Below are positions 50,901 to 59,510 of a DNA stretch of 64,000 nucleotides, piece after piece (position 1 is the stretch's first letter; each line of letters opens with the position of its first letter). A program made the position numbers and the translations under genes. Location of the stretch: positions 428,163-492,162 of the forward strand of contig NZ_RKRK01000002.1 of the NCBI RefSeq assembly GCF_003815035.1, in the 5' to 3' direction. The notes under the pieces are model-generated. The model did no database searches. It had not been told where the DNA came from and saw only the letters and a list, made by a program, of their open reading frames with translations. This DNA comes from Abyssicoccus albus. GTDB taxonomy: Bacteria > Bacillota > Bacilli > Staphylococcales > Abyssicoccaceae.

Positions 50901-51444
50901 ACGAAATGACTTACAATCAGCATACAATACGTTGACACATATAATTCAAGAGTTAGATAATGAAGTGAGAACTAGATTTCAGCATACATTTGATGAAATA
51001 AATAATCATTTTAAAGAAACATTTGCACAGCTTTTTGGTGGAGGTCAAGCTGAATTACAATTGACTGAAGAGGACTATTTGACAGCAGGTATTGAATTAT
51101 TTATTCAACCACCAGGTAAAAAAGTAAAGAGTTTATCATTGATGAGTGGTGGAGAGAGAGCACTCACAGCACTTGCACTATTATTTGCGATATTAAAGGT
51201 CAGAAGTGCACCATTTGTAATTTTAGATGAAGTTGAAGCTGCATTAGATGATGCCAATGTAATTCGTTATGCAAATTATTTAAATCAGTTAAAATCAGAC
51301 ACTCAATTTATTATCATTACGCATCGTAAAGGGACGATGGAAAATGTAGATAGACTATTTGGAGTGACCATGGAACAATCTGGAATCTCAAAACTTGTAA
51401 GCGTAAATCTTAAAGAAATTGATCAAATGGAAGGAGTTAACTAA
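47905..51444 (+). CDS. smc: Chromosome partition protein SMC
   Basis: SMC is the ATPase core of bacterial condensin, which organises and segregates the chromosome. The 1179-residue protein has Walker A GPNGSGKSN (about residues 32-40), a first coiled coil, a hinge (about 510-650, with FIPIES and GSMTGGYK at its end), a returning coiled coil, and the signature LSLMSGGERALTALALLFAI with Walker B FVILDEVEAALDD. The start is a GTG sharing a base with the rnc stop. scpA and scpB are not in the window. ftsY starts directly after the stop. Confidence 0.97.
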   Translation: MVYLKKIDAYGFKSFAHKVTVEFDAGITGIVGPNGSGKSNITDAIKWVLGEQSAKKLRGQKMQDVIFSGTKTKKPLNYAEVTLFLDNSSGALNIDDNELIVSRRLYRNGDSEYLLNKEPARLKDVIDLFMDSGLGKDAFSIISQGKVDEVLNAKAIDRRVYVEEVAGVLKYKKKKEQSSDKLNKTIDNLNRVNDILSELESRVEPLKRDSEIAKEYLALSDELKTVDVQTHVYEIHHQNEAYDRIKKHVLELEDIIELNKSRYKKLSNEQENNKEERKTLEDQISELHQQRVKEIEQKTRYDGQIELIKERINMGSQSQDDLIDQLEQLTKEENSINASLEQLNKDITSNQSKGLALTNQLNDLKSQRTNIDSDNTRSIDDIRDEYYAIKTKEVELKNEIHMIENDLDRKSHERQRFEKRHQQLLKERTVLEDKEEDLRQQLSQLNTQLEEKRIEYKQLNQTIETLQQQYEQNGSKLTEAKRLFQEHQYKIGMLKRNIDNLSGYFQGVKAILNSTHLKGIHGTVADLIKIDSKYVTAIETALGNRLQSIVVDRSVDARRAIQFLKDHKKGRATFIPIESVSQQNILNVQQIRHMNGYIGLCHEVIEYQPKYKYIMEQALSKTVLVDTLANANEISREMNYKVRIVTLDGEIVSPGGSMTGGYKNTTTSVLNDKADYESMIKSTPLYEQKLNNLEQTVSEQYFKLKELQSDLSMCSEEGSRISEKVNSIDLELMKALESKDFITEQIEFIKVDSSSNEGVQQLSILREEKESISKKLNDLEQLLERTSQTDEERAKEKERLIEEEQQLNVELNIVQTDIKHSQSKIVEYQHRLKDIDAQIKYIHDKKTRTSSDDEQNEQQIIELEEKLLNINASLQQTINQIESWQQKLSLIDSTINQNDTSLKQFSEMIQMKSTELNQAKQKLARIDIQIEQHIEALSEDYRLSYDEAKSTYGLTEEIANAKQKVKLLKKSIDELGSINMNAIEEYETVKTRYDFLNDERNDLQSAYNTLTHIIQELDNEVRTRFQHTFDEINNHFKETFAQLFGGGQAELQLTEEDYLTAGIELFIQPPGKKVKSLSLMSGGERALTALALLFAILKVRSAPFVILDEVEAALDDANVIRYANYLNQLKSDTQFIIITHRKGTMENVDRLFGVTMEQSGISKLVSVNLKEIDQMEGVN

Positions 51445-52680
51445 ATGAGTTTATTTAATAAATTAAAAAAAGCATTTGTTCCAAAAGATGAGCCAGTTAA
51501 ATTTCCAGAAGAAATAGAATTAGAAAAGCTTGAAGAACGAAAACGTCAACAACAAAGTGTCCAAGCCCATGTCACTGATGAAGAACATCATGTAGAACAA
51601 GACATAGAACAAGAAACTGAAGGTGTCATTGAACCACCAGAAGAGGTTGTCTTTGCGCAAGATGAATTCGATAATGATAGTGGATTGATGAGCCTAGAAG
51701 AATTTGAACAGTGGGAATCTGAACAAATTGGTGCTAAATTTAAGCAAGGTTTAGAGAAAAGCCGTGAACAATTTCAAGGTGCATTAAATAACTTAATGAG
51801 TCAATATCGTACTGTGGATGAAGATTTCTTTGAGGCGTTAGAAGAAATGTTGATACAAGCGGACGTAGGCTTTCAAACCGTTATGGATCTAACAGATGAA
51901 TTGCGTGACTATGCAAGAAAAGAGAATATTACAGAAACAATTTATCTAAAAGAAATTATTGTTGAGAAGATTGTAGAAATATATAACCAAGATGAGACAC
52001 TTGATGAAGAGATGAATATTACAGCTGGTGAATTGAATGTTATTTTAATGGTAGGTGTCAATGGTGTCGGGAAGACAACGACTATTGGTAAGCTAGCTCA
52101 TCGATACAAAGCACAAGGAAAAACTGTCATGCTTGCAGCAGGAGATACGTTTAGAGCTGGAGCAATCGATCAATTACAAGTATGGGGCGATCGAGTAGGA
52201 GTTGAAGTCGTTAGACAAGCTGAAGGCAGTGACCCAGCAGCAGTAATGTATGATGCTGTTCATGCGGCAAAGAAACAAGGTGTTGATGTATTAATCTGTG
52301 ACACCGCAGGACGTCTTCAAAACAAGAAGAACTTAATGAATGAACTTGGTAAAATCAAACGTGTACTTCAAAAAGTTATTCCTGAAGCACCTCATGAAGT
52401 GTTGCTTGCATTAGATGCAACGACAGGCCAAAATGCATTATCACAAGCTAAATCATTTAAAGAAGTCACTGATGTGACAGGCATAGTATTGACGAAGCTT
52501 GATGGAACAGCAAAAGGTGGTATCGTTCTTGCAATACGTAATGAATTAAGTATTCCAGTTAAGTATGTTGGATTAGGTGAGAAGCTTGATGATTTACAAC
52601 CGTTTAACGCTGAACGATATGTCTATGGCTTATTTGCTGACATGATTGAAGCTTCTAATGACGATATGGATAAAGGATGA
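51445..52680 (+). CDS. ftsY: Signal recognition particle receptor FtsY
   Basis: FtsY is the membrane receptor for SRP-ribosome complexes. The 411-residue protein has an acidic N-terminal A domain (about 1-95, very rich in Glu), the N domain helical bundle and the G domain with GVNGVGKTTT (about 204-213), DTAGR, and TKLDGTAKGG. The ATG directly abuts the smc stop, with AAGGAG in the smc end. ylxM and ffh follow, bringing the SRP components together. Confidence 0.96.
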   Translation: MSLFNKLKKAFVPKDEPVKFPEEIELEKLEERKRQQQSVQAHVTDEEHHVEQDIEQETEGVIEPPEEVVFAQDEFDNDSGLMSLEEFEQWESEQIGAKFKQGLEKSREQFQGALNNLMSQYRTVDEDFFEALEEMLIQADVGFQTVMDLTDELRDYARKENITETIYLKEIIVEKIVEIYNQDETLDEEMNITAGELNVILMVGVNGVGKTTTIGKLAHRYKAQGKTVMLAAGDTFRAGAIDQLQVWGDRVGVEVVRQAEGSDPAAVMYDAVHAAKKQGVDVLICDTAGRLQNKKNLMNELGKIKRVLQKVIPEAPHEVLLALDATTGQNALSQAKSFKEVTDVTGIVLTKLDGTAKGGIVLAIRNELSIPVKYVGLGEKLDDLQPFNAERYVYGLFADMIEASNDDMDKG

Positions 52681-52687
52681 TAATTAC

Positions 52688-53068
52688 ATGAGTCAATCTA
52701 TTGAAGATATAATTTATATTAATGAACTCATCGATATGTACAATCCATTCTTAAGTGAAAAACAACAAAAATATTTAGACCTATATTATGCGAAAGATTA
52801 TTCACTGACTGAAATTAGTGAACTATATCATATTAGTAAACAAGCAGTGTCTAATAACTTATCAAGAACAATTCAACAATTAGAGGAGTATGAACAGACT
52901 ACGCAGTGGTTACAAAAAAAGTTGGATATACAAAAACAATTACACAGCATACAGCGTCAGATTGAAAAAATATATTCGGATTCAACAGAAAGTCATCACA
53001 CTCTGAAAGAAAAAGACGAGTTGAAAGAATCTATAGATGATTTATTAAATATTGTAAATACGTTATAA
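52688..53068 (+). CDS. ylxM: YlxM, SRP-associated helix-turn-helix protein
   Basis: YlxM is a small protein encoded next to ffh in Firmicutes; studies in streptococci link it to the SRP. The 126-residue protein has a sigma-70 region 4-like helix-turn-helix (YSLTEISELYHISKQAVSNN, about residues 37-56), the LSEKQQKYLDLYY segment, and a C-terminal coiled coil. An in-frame ATG exists upstream inside ftsY, but the ATG at 52688 follows AAAGGATGA and gives the family length. ffh starts 75 bases later. Confidence 0.9.
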   Translation: MSQSIEDIIYINELIDMYNPFLSEKQQKYLDLYYAKDYSLTEISELYHISKQAVSNNLSRTIQQLEEYEQTTQWLQKKLDIQKQLHSIQRQIEKIYSDSTESHHTLKEKDELKESIDDLLNIVNTL

Positions 53069-53143
53069 TATATGAATGAACTAAAACGAAATAATATATA
53101 CACGTTGTAATAACAAATGTATATGATGATAGGGAGTGAGTGT

Positions 53144-54502
53144 ATGGCATTTGAAGGATTAAGTGAACGCCTGCAATCAACGATTCAACAAATTAAAGGT
53201 AAAGGTAAAGTGACGGAAGCTGATATTAAAGCAATGATGCGTGAAGTACGCCTTGCATTATTAGAAGCGGATGTTAACTTTAAAGTAGTAAAACAATTTA
53301 CTCAAACGGTTAAAGAAAGAGCACTTGGTGCGGATGTAATGGAATCATTAACACCAGGTCAACAAGTCATTAAGATTGTTCAAGAAGAATTAACTCATAT
53401 TATGGGTGATGAACAAACAAAGATTAATATGAGTCAAAAGCCACCAACGGTTGTCATGATGGTTGGTTTGCAAGGTGCGGGTAAGACGACAACTGCAGGT
53501 AAATTAGCACTTAATATGCGTAAAAAACATAACAAAAAACCATTACTAATTGCAGGAGACATATATAGACCCGCTGCAATCAATCAACTCAAAACAGTTG
53601 GTAAGCAAATAGATATACCAGTATTTTCATTAGGAGATCAAGTTTCCCCAGTGGAAATTGCCAAACAAGGACTACAACATGCGAAAGAGGAACATTTGGA
53701 TTTCGTTATTATCGATACAGCAGGTAGACTTCATATTGATGGAGATTTGATGGAAGAGCTATCTAACATTAAAGAATTAGTGAATCCAGATGAAATCATG
53801 CTTGTTGTCGATGCGATGACAGGTCAAGATGCCGTGAATGTCGCTGAAAGTTTTAATGATCAACTAGATATTACTGGTGTAACATTAACGAAGTTAGACG
53901 GTGATACGCGTGGTGGTGCTGCATTAAGTATTAGAGCAGTGACTGAGAAGCCGATTAAATTTATCGGGATGAGTGAGAAGATGGATGGTTTAGAGCCGTT
54001 CCATCCTGAACGAATGGCAAGTCGTATTCTCGGTATGGGAGATGTGATGAGTCTAATTGAGAAAGCTCAAGGTCAGATCGATGAAGACAAGGCGAAAGAG
54101 ATGGAACAGCGTATGCGCAAAAACGAATTCTCTTTCAATGATTTTTTAACGAGTATGGATCAAATGCAAAATATGGGCGGCCTCGAAACAATTCTTGGAA
54201 TGTTCCCAGGTGTGAATAAAAAAATGTTGAATAATGCGAACTTCGATGAGCGACAAATTGACTATTTCAAAGCGATTATCTTATCAATGACAGATGAAGA
54301 GCGAGACCAACCGGCAATTATTAACCCATCTCGAAAGAAGCGTATCGCTAAAGGTTCGGGTAGACCGTTATCTGAAGTGAATAAGTTATTGAAACAATTC
54401 AATGAAATGAAGAAGATGATGAAGCAATTCACAGGAAATAAAGGAAAAGGTAAGAAAGGCCGTAAAGGCAACCCATTCGCAGGGATGAACTTGCCATTTT
54501 AA
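53144..54502 (+). CDS. ffh: Signal recognition particle protein Ffh
   Basis: Ffh (SRP54) binds signal sequences and the SRP RNA and delivers ribosomes to FtsY. The 452-residue protein has the NG GTPase domain with GLQGAGKTTT (about 109-118), DTAGR, TKLDGDTRGG, and a methionine-rich M domain (about 300-452) with the SGRPLSEVNKLLKQF RNA-binding region. Upstream in-frame start codons are rejected because AGGGAGTGAG precedes 53144 and the protein then starts MAFEGLSERL, as in the family. Confidence 0.97.
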   Translation: MAFEGLSERLQSTIQQIKGKGKVTEADIKAMMREVRLALLEADVNFKVVKQFTQTVKERALGADVMESLTPGQQVIKIVQEELTHIMGDEQTKINMSQKPPTVVMMVGLQGAGKTTTAGKLALNMRKKHNKKPLLIAGDIYRPAAINQLKTVGKQIDIPVFSLGDQVSPVEIAKQGLQHAKEEHLDFVIIDTAGRLHIDGDLMEELSNIKELVNPDEIMLVVDAMTGQDAVNVAESFNDQLDITGVTLTKLDGDTRGGAALSIRAVTEKPIKFIGMSEKMDGLEPFHPERMASRILGMGDVMSLIEKAQGQIDEDKAKEMEQRMRKNEFSFNDFLTSMDQMQNMGGLETILGMFPGVNKKMLNNANFDERQIDYFKAIILSMTDEERDQPAIINPSRKKRIAKGSGRPLSEVNKLLKQFNEMKKMMKQFTGNKGKGKKGRKGNPFAGMNLPF

Positions 54503-54544
54503 AAGATTAAAATACGTTATTTAAATTGATGTCAACATTTTATA

Positions 54545-54573
54545 TTGACGCCTTAAATTAATCTTGTTATAGT
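54545..54573 (+). promoter_or_regulatory. rpsP promoter
   Basis: TTGACG (54545-54550), a 17-base spacer and TATAGT (54568-54573) give a strong promoter about 30 bases before the rpsP start. Confidence 0.75.
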
Positions 54574-54606
54574 ATATAAGTATTGAAAAAGAAGGAGTGA
54601 ATAAAT

Positions 54607-54885
54607 ATGGCAGTTAAACTAAGATTAACTCGTATGGGTTCTAAGCGTAACCCTTATTACCGTATCGTAGCAGCTGATGCTCGTGCACCTCGTGATGGTC
54701 GTATCATCGAACAAATCGGTGACTACAACCCAGTGGCTAAAGGTACAGCTGAAGAAGTTCGTATCGACGAAGCATTAGCACTTAAATGGTTAGGCGATGG
54801 TGCTCAACCGACAGATACAGTTCGTGATATCTTATCTAAACAAGGTATTATGAAGAAATTCCATGAATCTAAACAAAGTAAGTAA
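54607..54885 (+). CDS. rpsP: Ribosomal protein bS16
   Basis: bS16 is an early-binding protein of the 30S subunit. The 92-residue protein has the usual [21 protein letters not shown] start and [14 protein letters not shown]. It uses highly biased codons like other abundant proteins here. It has its own promoter and a terminator behind it, so expression can differ from rimM-trmD. Confidence 0.97.
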   Translation: MAVKLRLTRMGSKRNPYYRIVAADARAPRDGRIIEQIGDYNPVAKGTAEEVRIDEALALKWLGDGAQPTDTVRDILSKQGIMKKFHESKQSK

Positions 54886-54903
54886 TTATTTTGTATAGTG
54901 AAT

Positions 54904-54939
54904 AAACCACATTCATTCAGTTGGATGTGGTTTAATTTT
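54904..54939 (+). terminator. Terminator after rpsP
   Basis: A 12-bp stem with one mismatch or wobble (54904-54915 with 54922-54933) runs into a T tract. The last T overlaps the -35 of the next promoter. Confidence 0.8.
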
Positions 54940-54968
54940 TTGACCACACAATGTATAATTTATATAAA
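54940..54968 (+). promoter_or_regulatory. rimM-trmD promoter
   Basis: TTGACC (54940-54945), 17 bases, TATAAA (54963-54968), placed directly after the rpsP terminator. Confidence 0.65.
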
Positions 54969-55020
54969 TTAAACCTTAATCATGCGAGAGTATAATATAG
55001 TATAAAAGAAGAGGTGTTCT

Positions 55021-55521
55021 ATGATAAAAATCGGCAGAATTGCAAATACCCATGGTATCAAAGGGGAAGTGAAGATTCAGTCAAACTCTGACTTTCTAGA
55101 AGAACGTCTGCAAGTTGGCAAAGTCATTCAAGTTAAATATGATGGACAGTTGGTCGAATTGACGATTGCAACGGTAAGAGTGCATAAAGAAATGTATATG
55201 TTAACATTTGAAGGAAAAAATAATATAAATGATGTTGAACAATACAAGCAATGTGATGTGTATGCTGACGCACTAGAAGTTGTCGAATCACTTGAAGAGG
55301 GTGAGTTTTTATATTCTCAAATCATCGGGTGTGAAGTATTTGATTATGGTGAGTCTATTGGTGAGGTGAGCCAGATTATTGAAACAGGTGCGAATGATGT
55401 CTGGGTAGTTAAACATAAAGAAAAAGAATATTACATTCCATATATTGATGATGTTGTTAAGTCTGTTAATGTCGATGAGCAAAAGATTATTATTGAATCA
55501 TTGGAAGGGATGATTGAATGA
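55021..55521 (+). CDS. rimM: Ribosome maturation factor RimM
   Basis: RimM helps fold the 3' domain of 16S rRNA and binds protein S19. The 166-residue protein has the N-terminal RimM domain ([15 protein letters not shown]) and a C-terminal PRC-barrel domain (about 95-166, with GANDVWVV and [12 protein letters not shown]). AGAGGTG precedes the ATG. The stop overlaps the trmD start (ATGA). Confidence 0.95.
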   Translation: MIKIGRIANTHGIKGEVKIQSNSDFLEERLQVGKVIQVKYDGQLVELTIATVRVHKEMYMLTFEGKNNINDVEQYKQCDVYADALEVVESLEEGEFLYSQIIGCEVFDYGESIGEVSQIIETGANDVWVVKHKEKEYYIPYIDDVVKSVNVDEQKIIIESLEGMIE

Positions 55522-56183
55522 TTATTACATATTTAACATTGTTCCCTGAGATGTTTGATGGTGTGATCAATTCATCGATTATGAAACGTTCCCAGTCTCA
55601 TAATGTCACATTTAATTGTGTTAACTTTAGAGATTATAGTGGAAATAAACATCAACAAGTAGATGATTATCCATACGGTGGTGGCCAAGGTATGGTGTTA
55701 AAAGTTGAACCGATTTATAATGCTTTACAATCGTTACCACCGAATGAGAATCGTCGGGTTATATTACTATGTCCTCAAGGAAAGCCGTTCACTCAAAGAG
55801 ATGCAAAATCATTTAGTGAATGTGAAGATATTGTCTTCATATGTGGTCATTATGAAGGGTATGATGAGCGAATTAGAGAGCATTTAGTTACTGATGAATA
55901 TTCAATCGGGGATTATGTACTGACAGGGGGAGAACTTCCAGCAATGGTCATGACGGATGCGATCGTTAGATTGGTACCAGACGTATTAGGTAATGAATTA
56001 AGTCATCAACAGGACTCTTTTAGTGATGGTCGATTAGAACATGCGCAATATACTAGACCTAGAGAGTTTAATGGATGGTCTGTTCCAGATGTATTATTGA
56101 GTGGAGATCATGCGAAAATTGAAGCCTATAGACAACAAGATAGTTATGCTAGAACTGAAGCAAGAAGACCCGATTTGTTATAA
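55518..56183 (+). CDS. trmD: tRNA (guanine37-N1)-methyltransferase TrmD, short C-terminus
   Basis: TrmD methylates G37 next to the anticodon and so prevents frameshifts. The 221-residue SPOUT enzyme has the knot motifs [12 protein letters not shown] (about residues 112-123) and [13 protein letters not shown] (about 132-144), plus the DSFSDG segment and YTRPREF with the catalytic Asp region. It ends at RPDLL, whereas Staphylococcus aureus and Escherichia coli enzymes continue for about 24 or more residues of helical tail, as I recall them. No continuation is found in the other forward frames, so it is a natural truncation or a variant. It overlaps rimM by 4 bases. Confidence 0.95.
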   Translation: MIITYLTLFPEMFDGVINSSIMKRSQSHNVTFNCVNFRDYSGNKHQQVDDYPYGGGQGMVLKVEPIYNALQSLPPNENRRVILLCPQGKPFTQRDAKSFSECEDIVFICGHYEGYDERIREHLVTDEYSIGDYVLTGGELPAMVMTDAIVRLVPDVLGNELSHQQDSFSDGRLEHAQYTRPREFNGWSVPDVLLSGDHAKIEAYRQQDSYARTEARRPDLL

Positions 56184-56223
56184 TATTTGAGTTTATTAAA
56201 ATATATTTCATCAACATAAAAAG

Positions 56224-56252
56224 TTGACCTTAAACATTGTTTATGGTAATAT
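56224..56252 (+). promoter_or_regulatory. rplS promoter
   Basis: TTGACC (56224-56229), 17 bases, TAATAT (56247-56252). Transcription would start near 56259 and give a leader of about 76 bases. Confidence 0.7.
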
Positions 56253-56258
56253 ATATCA

Positions 56259-56334
56259 AGTGTGAAAGCACAGATTACCAATAATCCACTGACACAATGA
56301 TGATCAAGATTATTGAAGAAATAGGAGAGATAGT
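56259..56334 (+). promoter_or_regulatory. rplS 5' leader, possible L19 leader element
   Basis: The leader begins with a small hairpin (GTGTGAAAGCAC near 56261-56272). Bacilli often carry an autoregulatory L19 leader RNA at this place. I can only state position and a hairpin; the match to that family is not established. Confidence 0.35.
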
Positions 56335-56688
56335 ATGATTAATCAATTAATCCAAGACATTACGAAAGAGCAACTACGCGATGATATTCCTGAATTCCGC
56401 GCTGGTGATACTTTACGTGTTCACGTACGTATCGTCGAAGGTGATCGTGAACGTATTCAGGTATTTGAAGGTGTAGTCATTAAGCGTCGTGGTGGCGGTA
56501 TTTCTGAAACATTTACAGTTCGTAAGATTTCTTACGGTGTAGGTGTTGAACGTACATTCCCAGTGCATACACCGAAAATCGACAAGATTGAAGTAATGCG
56601 TCAAGGTAAGGTACGTCGTGCTAAACTTTACTACTTACGTGAGTTACGTGGTAAAGCTGCGCGTATCCAAGAACGTCGTCGCACATAA
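56335..56688 (+). CDS. rplS: Ribosomal protein bL19
   Basis: bL19 sits at the 30S-50S interface. The 117-residue basic protein has the conserved [39 protein letters not shown] and the [19 protein letters not shown]-terminus. It has its own promoter and a strong terminator. It is the last gene before the minus-strand surface glycosylation cluster. Confidence 0.97.
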   Translation: MINQLIQDITKEQLRDDIPEFRAGDTLRVHVRIVEGDRERIQVFEGVVIKRRGGGISETFTVRKISYGVGVERTFPVHTPKIDKIEVMRQGKVRRAKLYYLRELRGKAARIQERRRT

Positions 56689-56692
56689 TAGT

Positions 56693-56732
56693 AAAAGGAA
56701 AAGCCTTACAATACAAGGCTTTTCCTTTTTTT
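56693..56732 (+). terminator. Terminator after rplS
   Basis: A perfect stem of about 15 bp (56693-56707 with 56715-56729) ends in a T tract. Confidence 0.88.
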
Positions 56733-56747
56733 ATTTTATATACATTT

Positions 56748-56780
56748 ATTTAAGCCCATTCTTTTTGAATGGGCTTAAAT
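56748..56780 (-). terminator. Hairpin at the end of the csbB-gtcA-yfhO cluster
   Basis: A perfect 14-bp stem (56748-56761 with 56767-56780, 5-base loop) lies 49 bases past the last stop on the minus strand. No strong U tract follows, so termination is likely but unproven. Confidence 0.6.
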
Positions 56781-56828
56781 AACAAATTTATCGTTTTGAT
56801 CACCTGAGACGTTATGATGTTTAGATCT

Positions 56829-59510
56829 TTATTGACGTTTCTTGTTTTTGAACTTTCTAAATAGATTTTGTTCATTTCTATGTTTTATTTTATTTTTATT
56901 AATTAATAATAAGTATCCAATAAATCCAATTATCCCTAAAATGGTTCCGATGATTCCAATGATCCAATACGGTGGTTTGTAAGTGATTATAATCTCTTTT
57001 GAATCATTGTCAATCGGGATAGCAATCGCTGAGTGGTAGTTTGCATCAATAATTTTTTTTGTTTCTCCATCGACTTTTGCTTTCATTCCATCGCGATAAG
57101 GTAATGGCATGACTGCATATTTGCCTTTAGGGTTGTTTAGATTGATTGTTATGTTTCGACTGTTTAAGTTTACTTTATGATCTTCAGATTTTGATATCGC
57201 TTGATCTAATTGTCTATAATCTTCACCATGAATCCCTTTTACTTTGAAATGATATTTCCCTGCTTTCATTCGAATTGATATTTGATCATTTGCTTTTGCA
57301 GAGATGACACGATCTCCTAACTCTCTTCGATAATCATCATTTAAAGGTTTTCTAGTTTCATAGTTTTCATTGACCCAATAATGATGATAATTTGTTTCAT
57401 TATCAGTCAGTTTACCATAGAATGTAACATACATATCATCATATTTTTCCATCGTACCTTTCGGTAAATTTAATATGATACCACCATCATCTTTTGTTAC
57501 ATGGAGTAAACCTTCTTCAGTCATCTTAGAATTGTTATATTGTAATGTGGCTGAACTTAATAAGTTCTGATTAAGTGAATTGAAAGGCTCTCCTTGTTCA
57601 CTTGCTACAATTCCATTAAGCATTGCATGCTCCTTATCAAGTGCAAATTGTAAACTATCTTTTGAATAAATATTATCTGTTGTTCTAACATAAGGTAATA
57701 ACTTTGTATTCTTAACGGGGTTAAGGGGTTCATTCGTATTTATATTGTTAGGAATGACAGATTTATCAAGTTCAAAATGTGTTGGGAATTTATCTCCTTT
57801 TTCAACAGAATAAGCTACATTCATTAATGAATAAAGGTTTGTACGATTTGCTAGCCCATAGTATATACTGTGGCTGTTTGTTCCCATAGAAACCATCAAT
57901 TCATCATAAAATCTCAAAATATCTTTATGGAAGATACTAGAATATAAGCTTATTCCATTAAAATGCTGATACATTGGTGTGTTATGCGTTAAATAAGTCA
58001 GCCAATTAATACGTTCATGTGGCTTAATATTATCTTTAATATTTTCTATTATTTTATTTTGATAGTCACTATTATATTTTTCGCTTTGGATATGTGCGAT
58101 ATTGCGTTCTTCGACTGGATGTAAAGATTTAATTTGAATCTGATAATAACCGTATATCATGACAATACTAGAGATAATCGTAATGTATGAATACCATTTT
58201 AAATGGATATGTTCATTTTTAATGATAAATAGACCAAGAATAAAGAGCATTGGAATTGAAATGGTCCAAATTAATATCTTGTCATGTTCGATAAATGCAA
58301 TAGGGTATATGATGAATACAGGAATCATTGAATGGATGAATTGGCTTAAATTTAATTCTCTCATTCGATATATCCATTGTGCTATCAAACCTGCTGCAAA
58401 GAATGCAAGGATATATACCCAACGTCTCTGTACAGCAGAAAACCCATTAAAGAAACTATCGGTATATTCACTAAGTGATAAGACTAAAAATAAAATAGTA
58501 AAGATCGCAAACATTTTGTAAGCGAAATGGCGATATAATTTGAAACTAAATAAAGCAGGTATCACTAAGAAAAATAGAATTAAATAATGACCATCGTAAA
58601 AAATATTATAATGGACCATTAAAGGCACTAATAATTTCAATTCAACATCGACATCACCACGACCATTATCAAGAAATGAAGTCACACCAGCAAGGAATCC
58701 CATCGATGATATAAATAGGCCGATGATAGCTCCGATTACACTTTGAATGAAATATTGACCTCTCGATGCAATATCGTCTTTATATTTAAATATTAATCTA
58801 AATAAGAAATAAAGCAATACGATGACAAATTCATAATAGGCAAAATAAAAATTATTAAACAATGTTGCTGCAATTGCAATGATAAAAAGCCCAGGTTTCT
58901 TATATCGTAGAATTCTTTCTAATCCGAGTAGTGTCAATGGTAAATAAATCATGACGTCACTAAAAAATGACCATGTAAATGTAAATAAGAAATAAACACT
59001 TGAAAACCCATACAAAATACTGAATACGTAAGCGATATGATTTTTATTCGTCCATAGTTTGGCATAATGATAGGTGATAAAGAAAATAATTGTTAATTTA
59101 ATGACTGAAATAAACCATGCATTATATAACCAAAATTCTGGACGATCTACGGGTAGAGGCAAAAAGATATCTAAAATAAACACAATGATACAATTTAAAT
59201 AAAATATTAAATTCGTTGAATAGTAGTAGGCTAGATCTGAAAAATAATCTCCACCAATTCCAAAGTCTTGAGCGTAAAACATCGAAAAGTTTGAGAATTT
59301 TTCATATAAAAAGAGTTGGAATGGAATCATTTGACTGATTCCATCACCTTTACCTGTAAAGAGTGTTCCGTGTACGAACAATTCATAACCATAATAGCTA
59401 TGGCAAATTACAGAGAACAAAAAGAGTACTATATAAGGAGTTTTATATTTTAGTAAATGGTTAATAAATGACAACCATATGAATTGGATTTTATTTATAA
59501 TGTTACCCAT
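56829..59510 (-). CDS. yfhO: YfhO family GT-C glycosyltransferase, second copy
   Basis: YfhO proteins are large multi-spanning GT-C enzymes that move a sugar from undecaprenyl phosphate to an extracellular polymer, lipoteichoic acid in the studied cases. This protein is 893 residues from the ATG at 59510; the AAGGAGG site precedes an earlier ATG (59522) with no spacing, so 59510 is preferred. It has about a dozen helices. An acidic loop after the first helix (GKGDGISQMIPFQL, D56 in this numbering) is the likely catalytic region, followed by DFGIGGDYFSDL. A large extracellular domain and a final helix end the protein. It resembles the upstream copy along its whole length, including AVMPLPYRDGMKAKVDG. 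The two genes overlap. Confidence 0.9.
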   Translation of the reverse strand: MGNIINKIQFIWLSFINHLLKYKTPYIVLFLFSVICHSYYGYELFVHGTLFTGKGDGISQMIPFQLFLYEKFSNFSMFYAQDFGIGGDYFSDLAYYYSTNLIFYLNCIIVFILDIFLPLPVDRPEFWLYNAWFISVIKLTIIFFITYHYAKLWTNKNHIAYVFSILYGFSSVYFLFTFTWSFFSDVMIYLPLTLLGLERILRYKKPGLFIIAIAATLFNNFYFAYYEFVIVLLYFLFRLIFKYKDDIASRGQYFIQSVIGAIIGLFISSMGFLAGVTSFLDNGRGDVDVELKLLVPLMVHYNIFYDGHYLILFFLVIPALFSFKLYRHFAYKMFAIFTILFLVLSLSEYTDSFFNGFSAVQRRWVYILAFFAAGLIAQWIYRMRELNLSQFIHSMIPVFIIYPIAFIEHDKILIWTISIPMLFILGLFIIKNEHIHLKWYSYITIISSIVMIYGYYQIQIKSLHPVEERNIAHIQSEKYNSDYQNKIIENIKDNIKPHERINWLTYLTHNTPMYQHFNGISLYSSIFHKDILRFYDELMVSMGTNSHSIYYGLANRTNLYSLMNVAYSVEKGDKFPTHFELDKSVIPNNINTNEPLNPVKNTKLLPYVRTTDNIYSKDSLQFALDKEHAMLNGIVASEQGEPFNSLNQNLLSSATLQYNNSKMTEEGLLHVTKDDGGIILNLPKGTMEKYDDMYVTFYGKLTDNETNYHHYWVNENYETRKPLNDDYRRELGDRVISAKANDQISIRMKAGKYHFKVKGIHGEDYRQLDQAISKSEDHKVNLNSRNITINLNNPKGKYAVMPLPYRDGMKAKVDGETKKIIDANYHSAIAIPIDNDSKEIIITYKPPYWIIGIIGTILGIIGFIGYLLLINKNKIKHRNEQNLFRKFKNKKRQ

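Noticed and set aside
56184-56260. Frameshift explanation for the short TrmD
   Set aside because: Neither alternative forward frame after 56183 encodes the expected helical tail, so a single-base error does not restore it.
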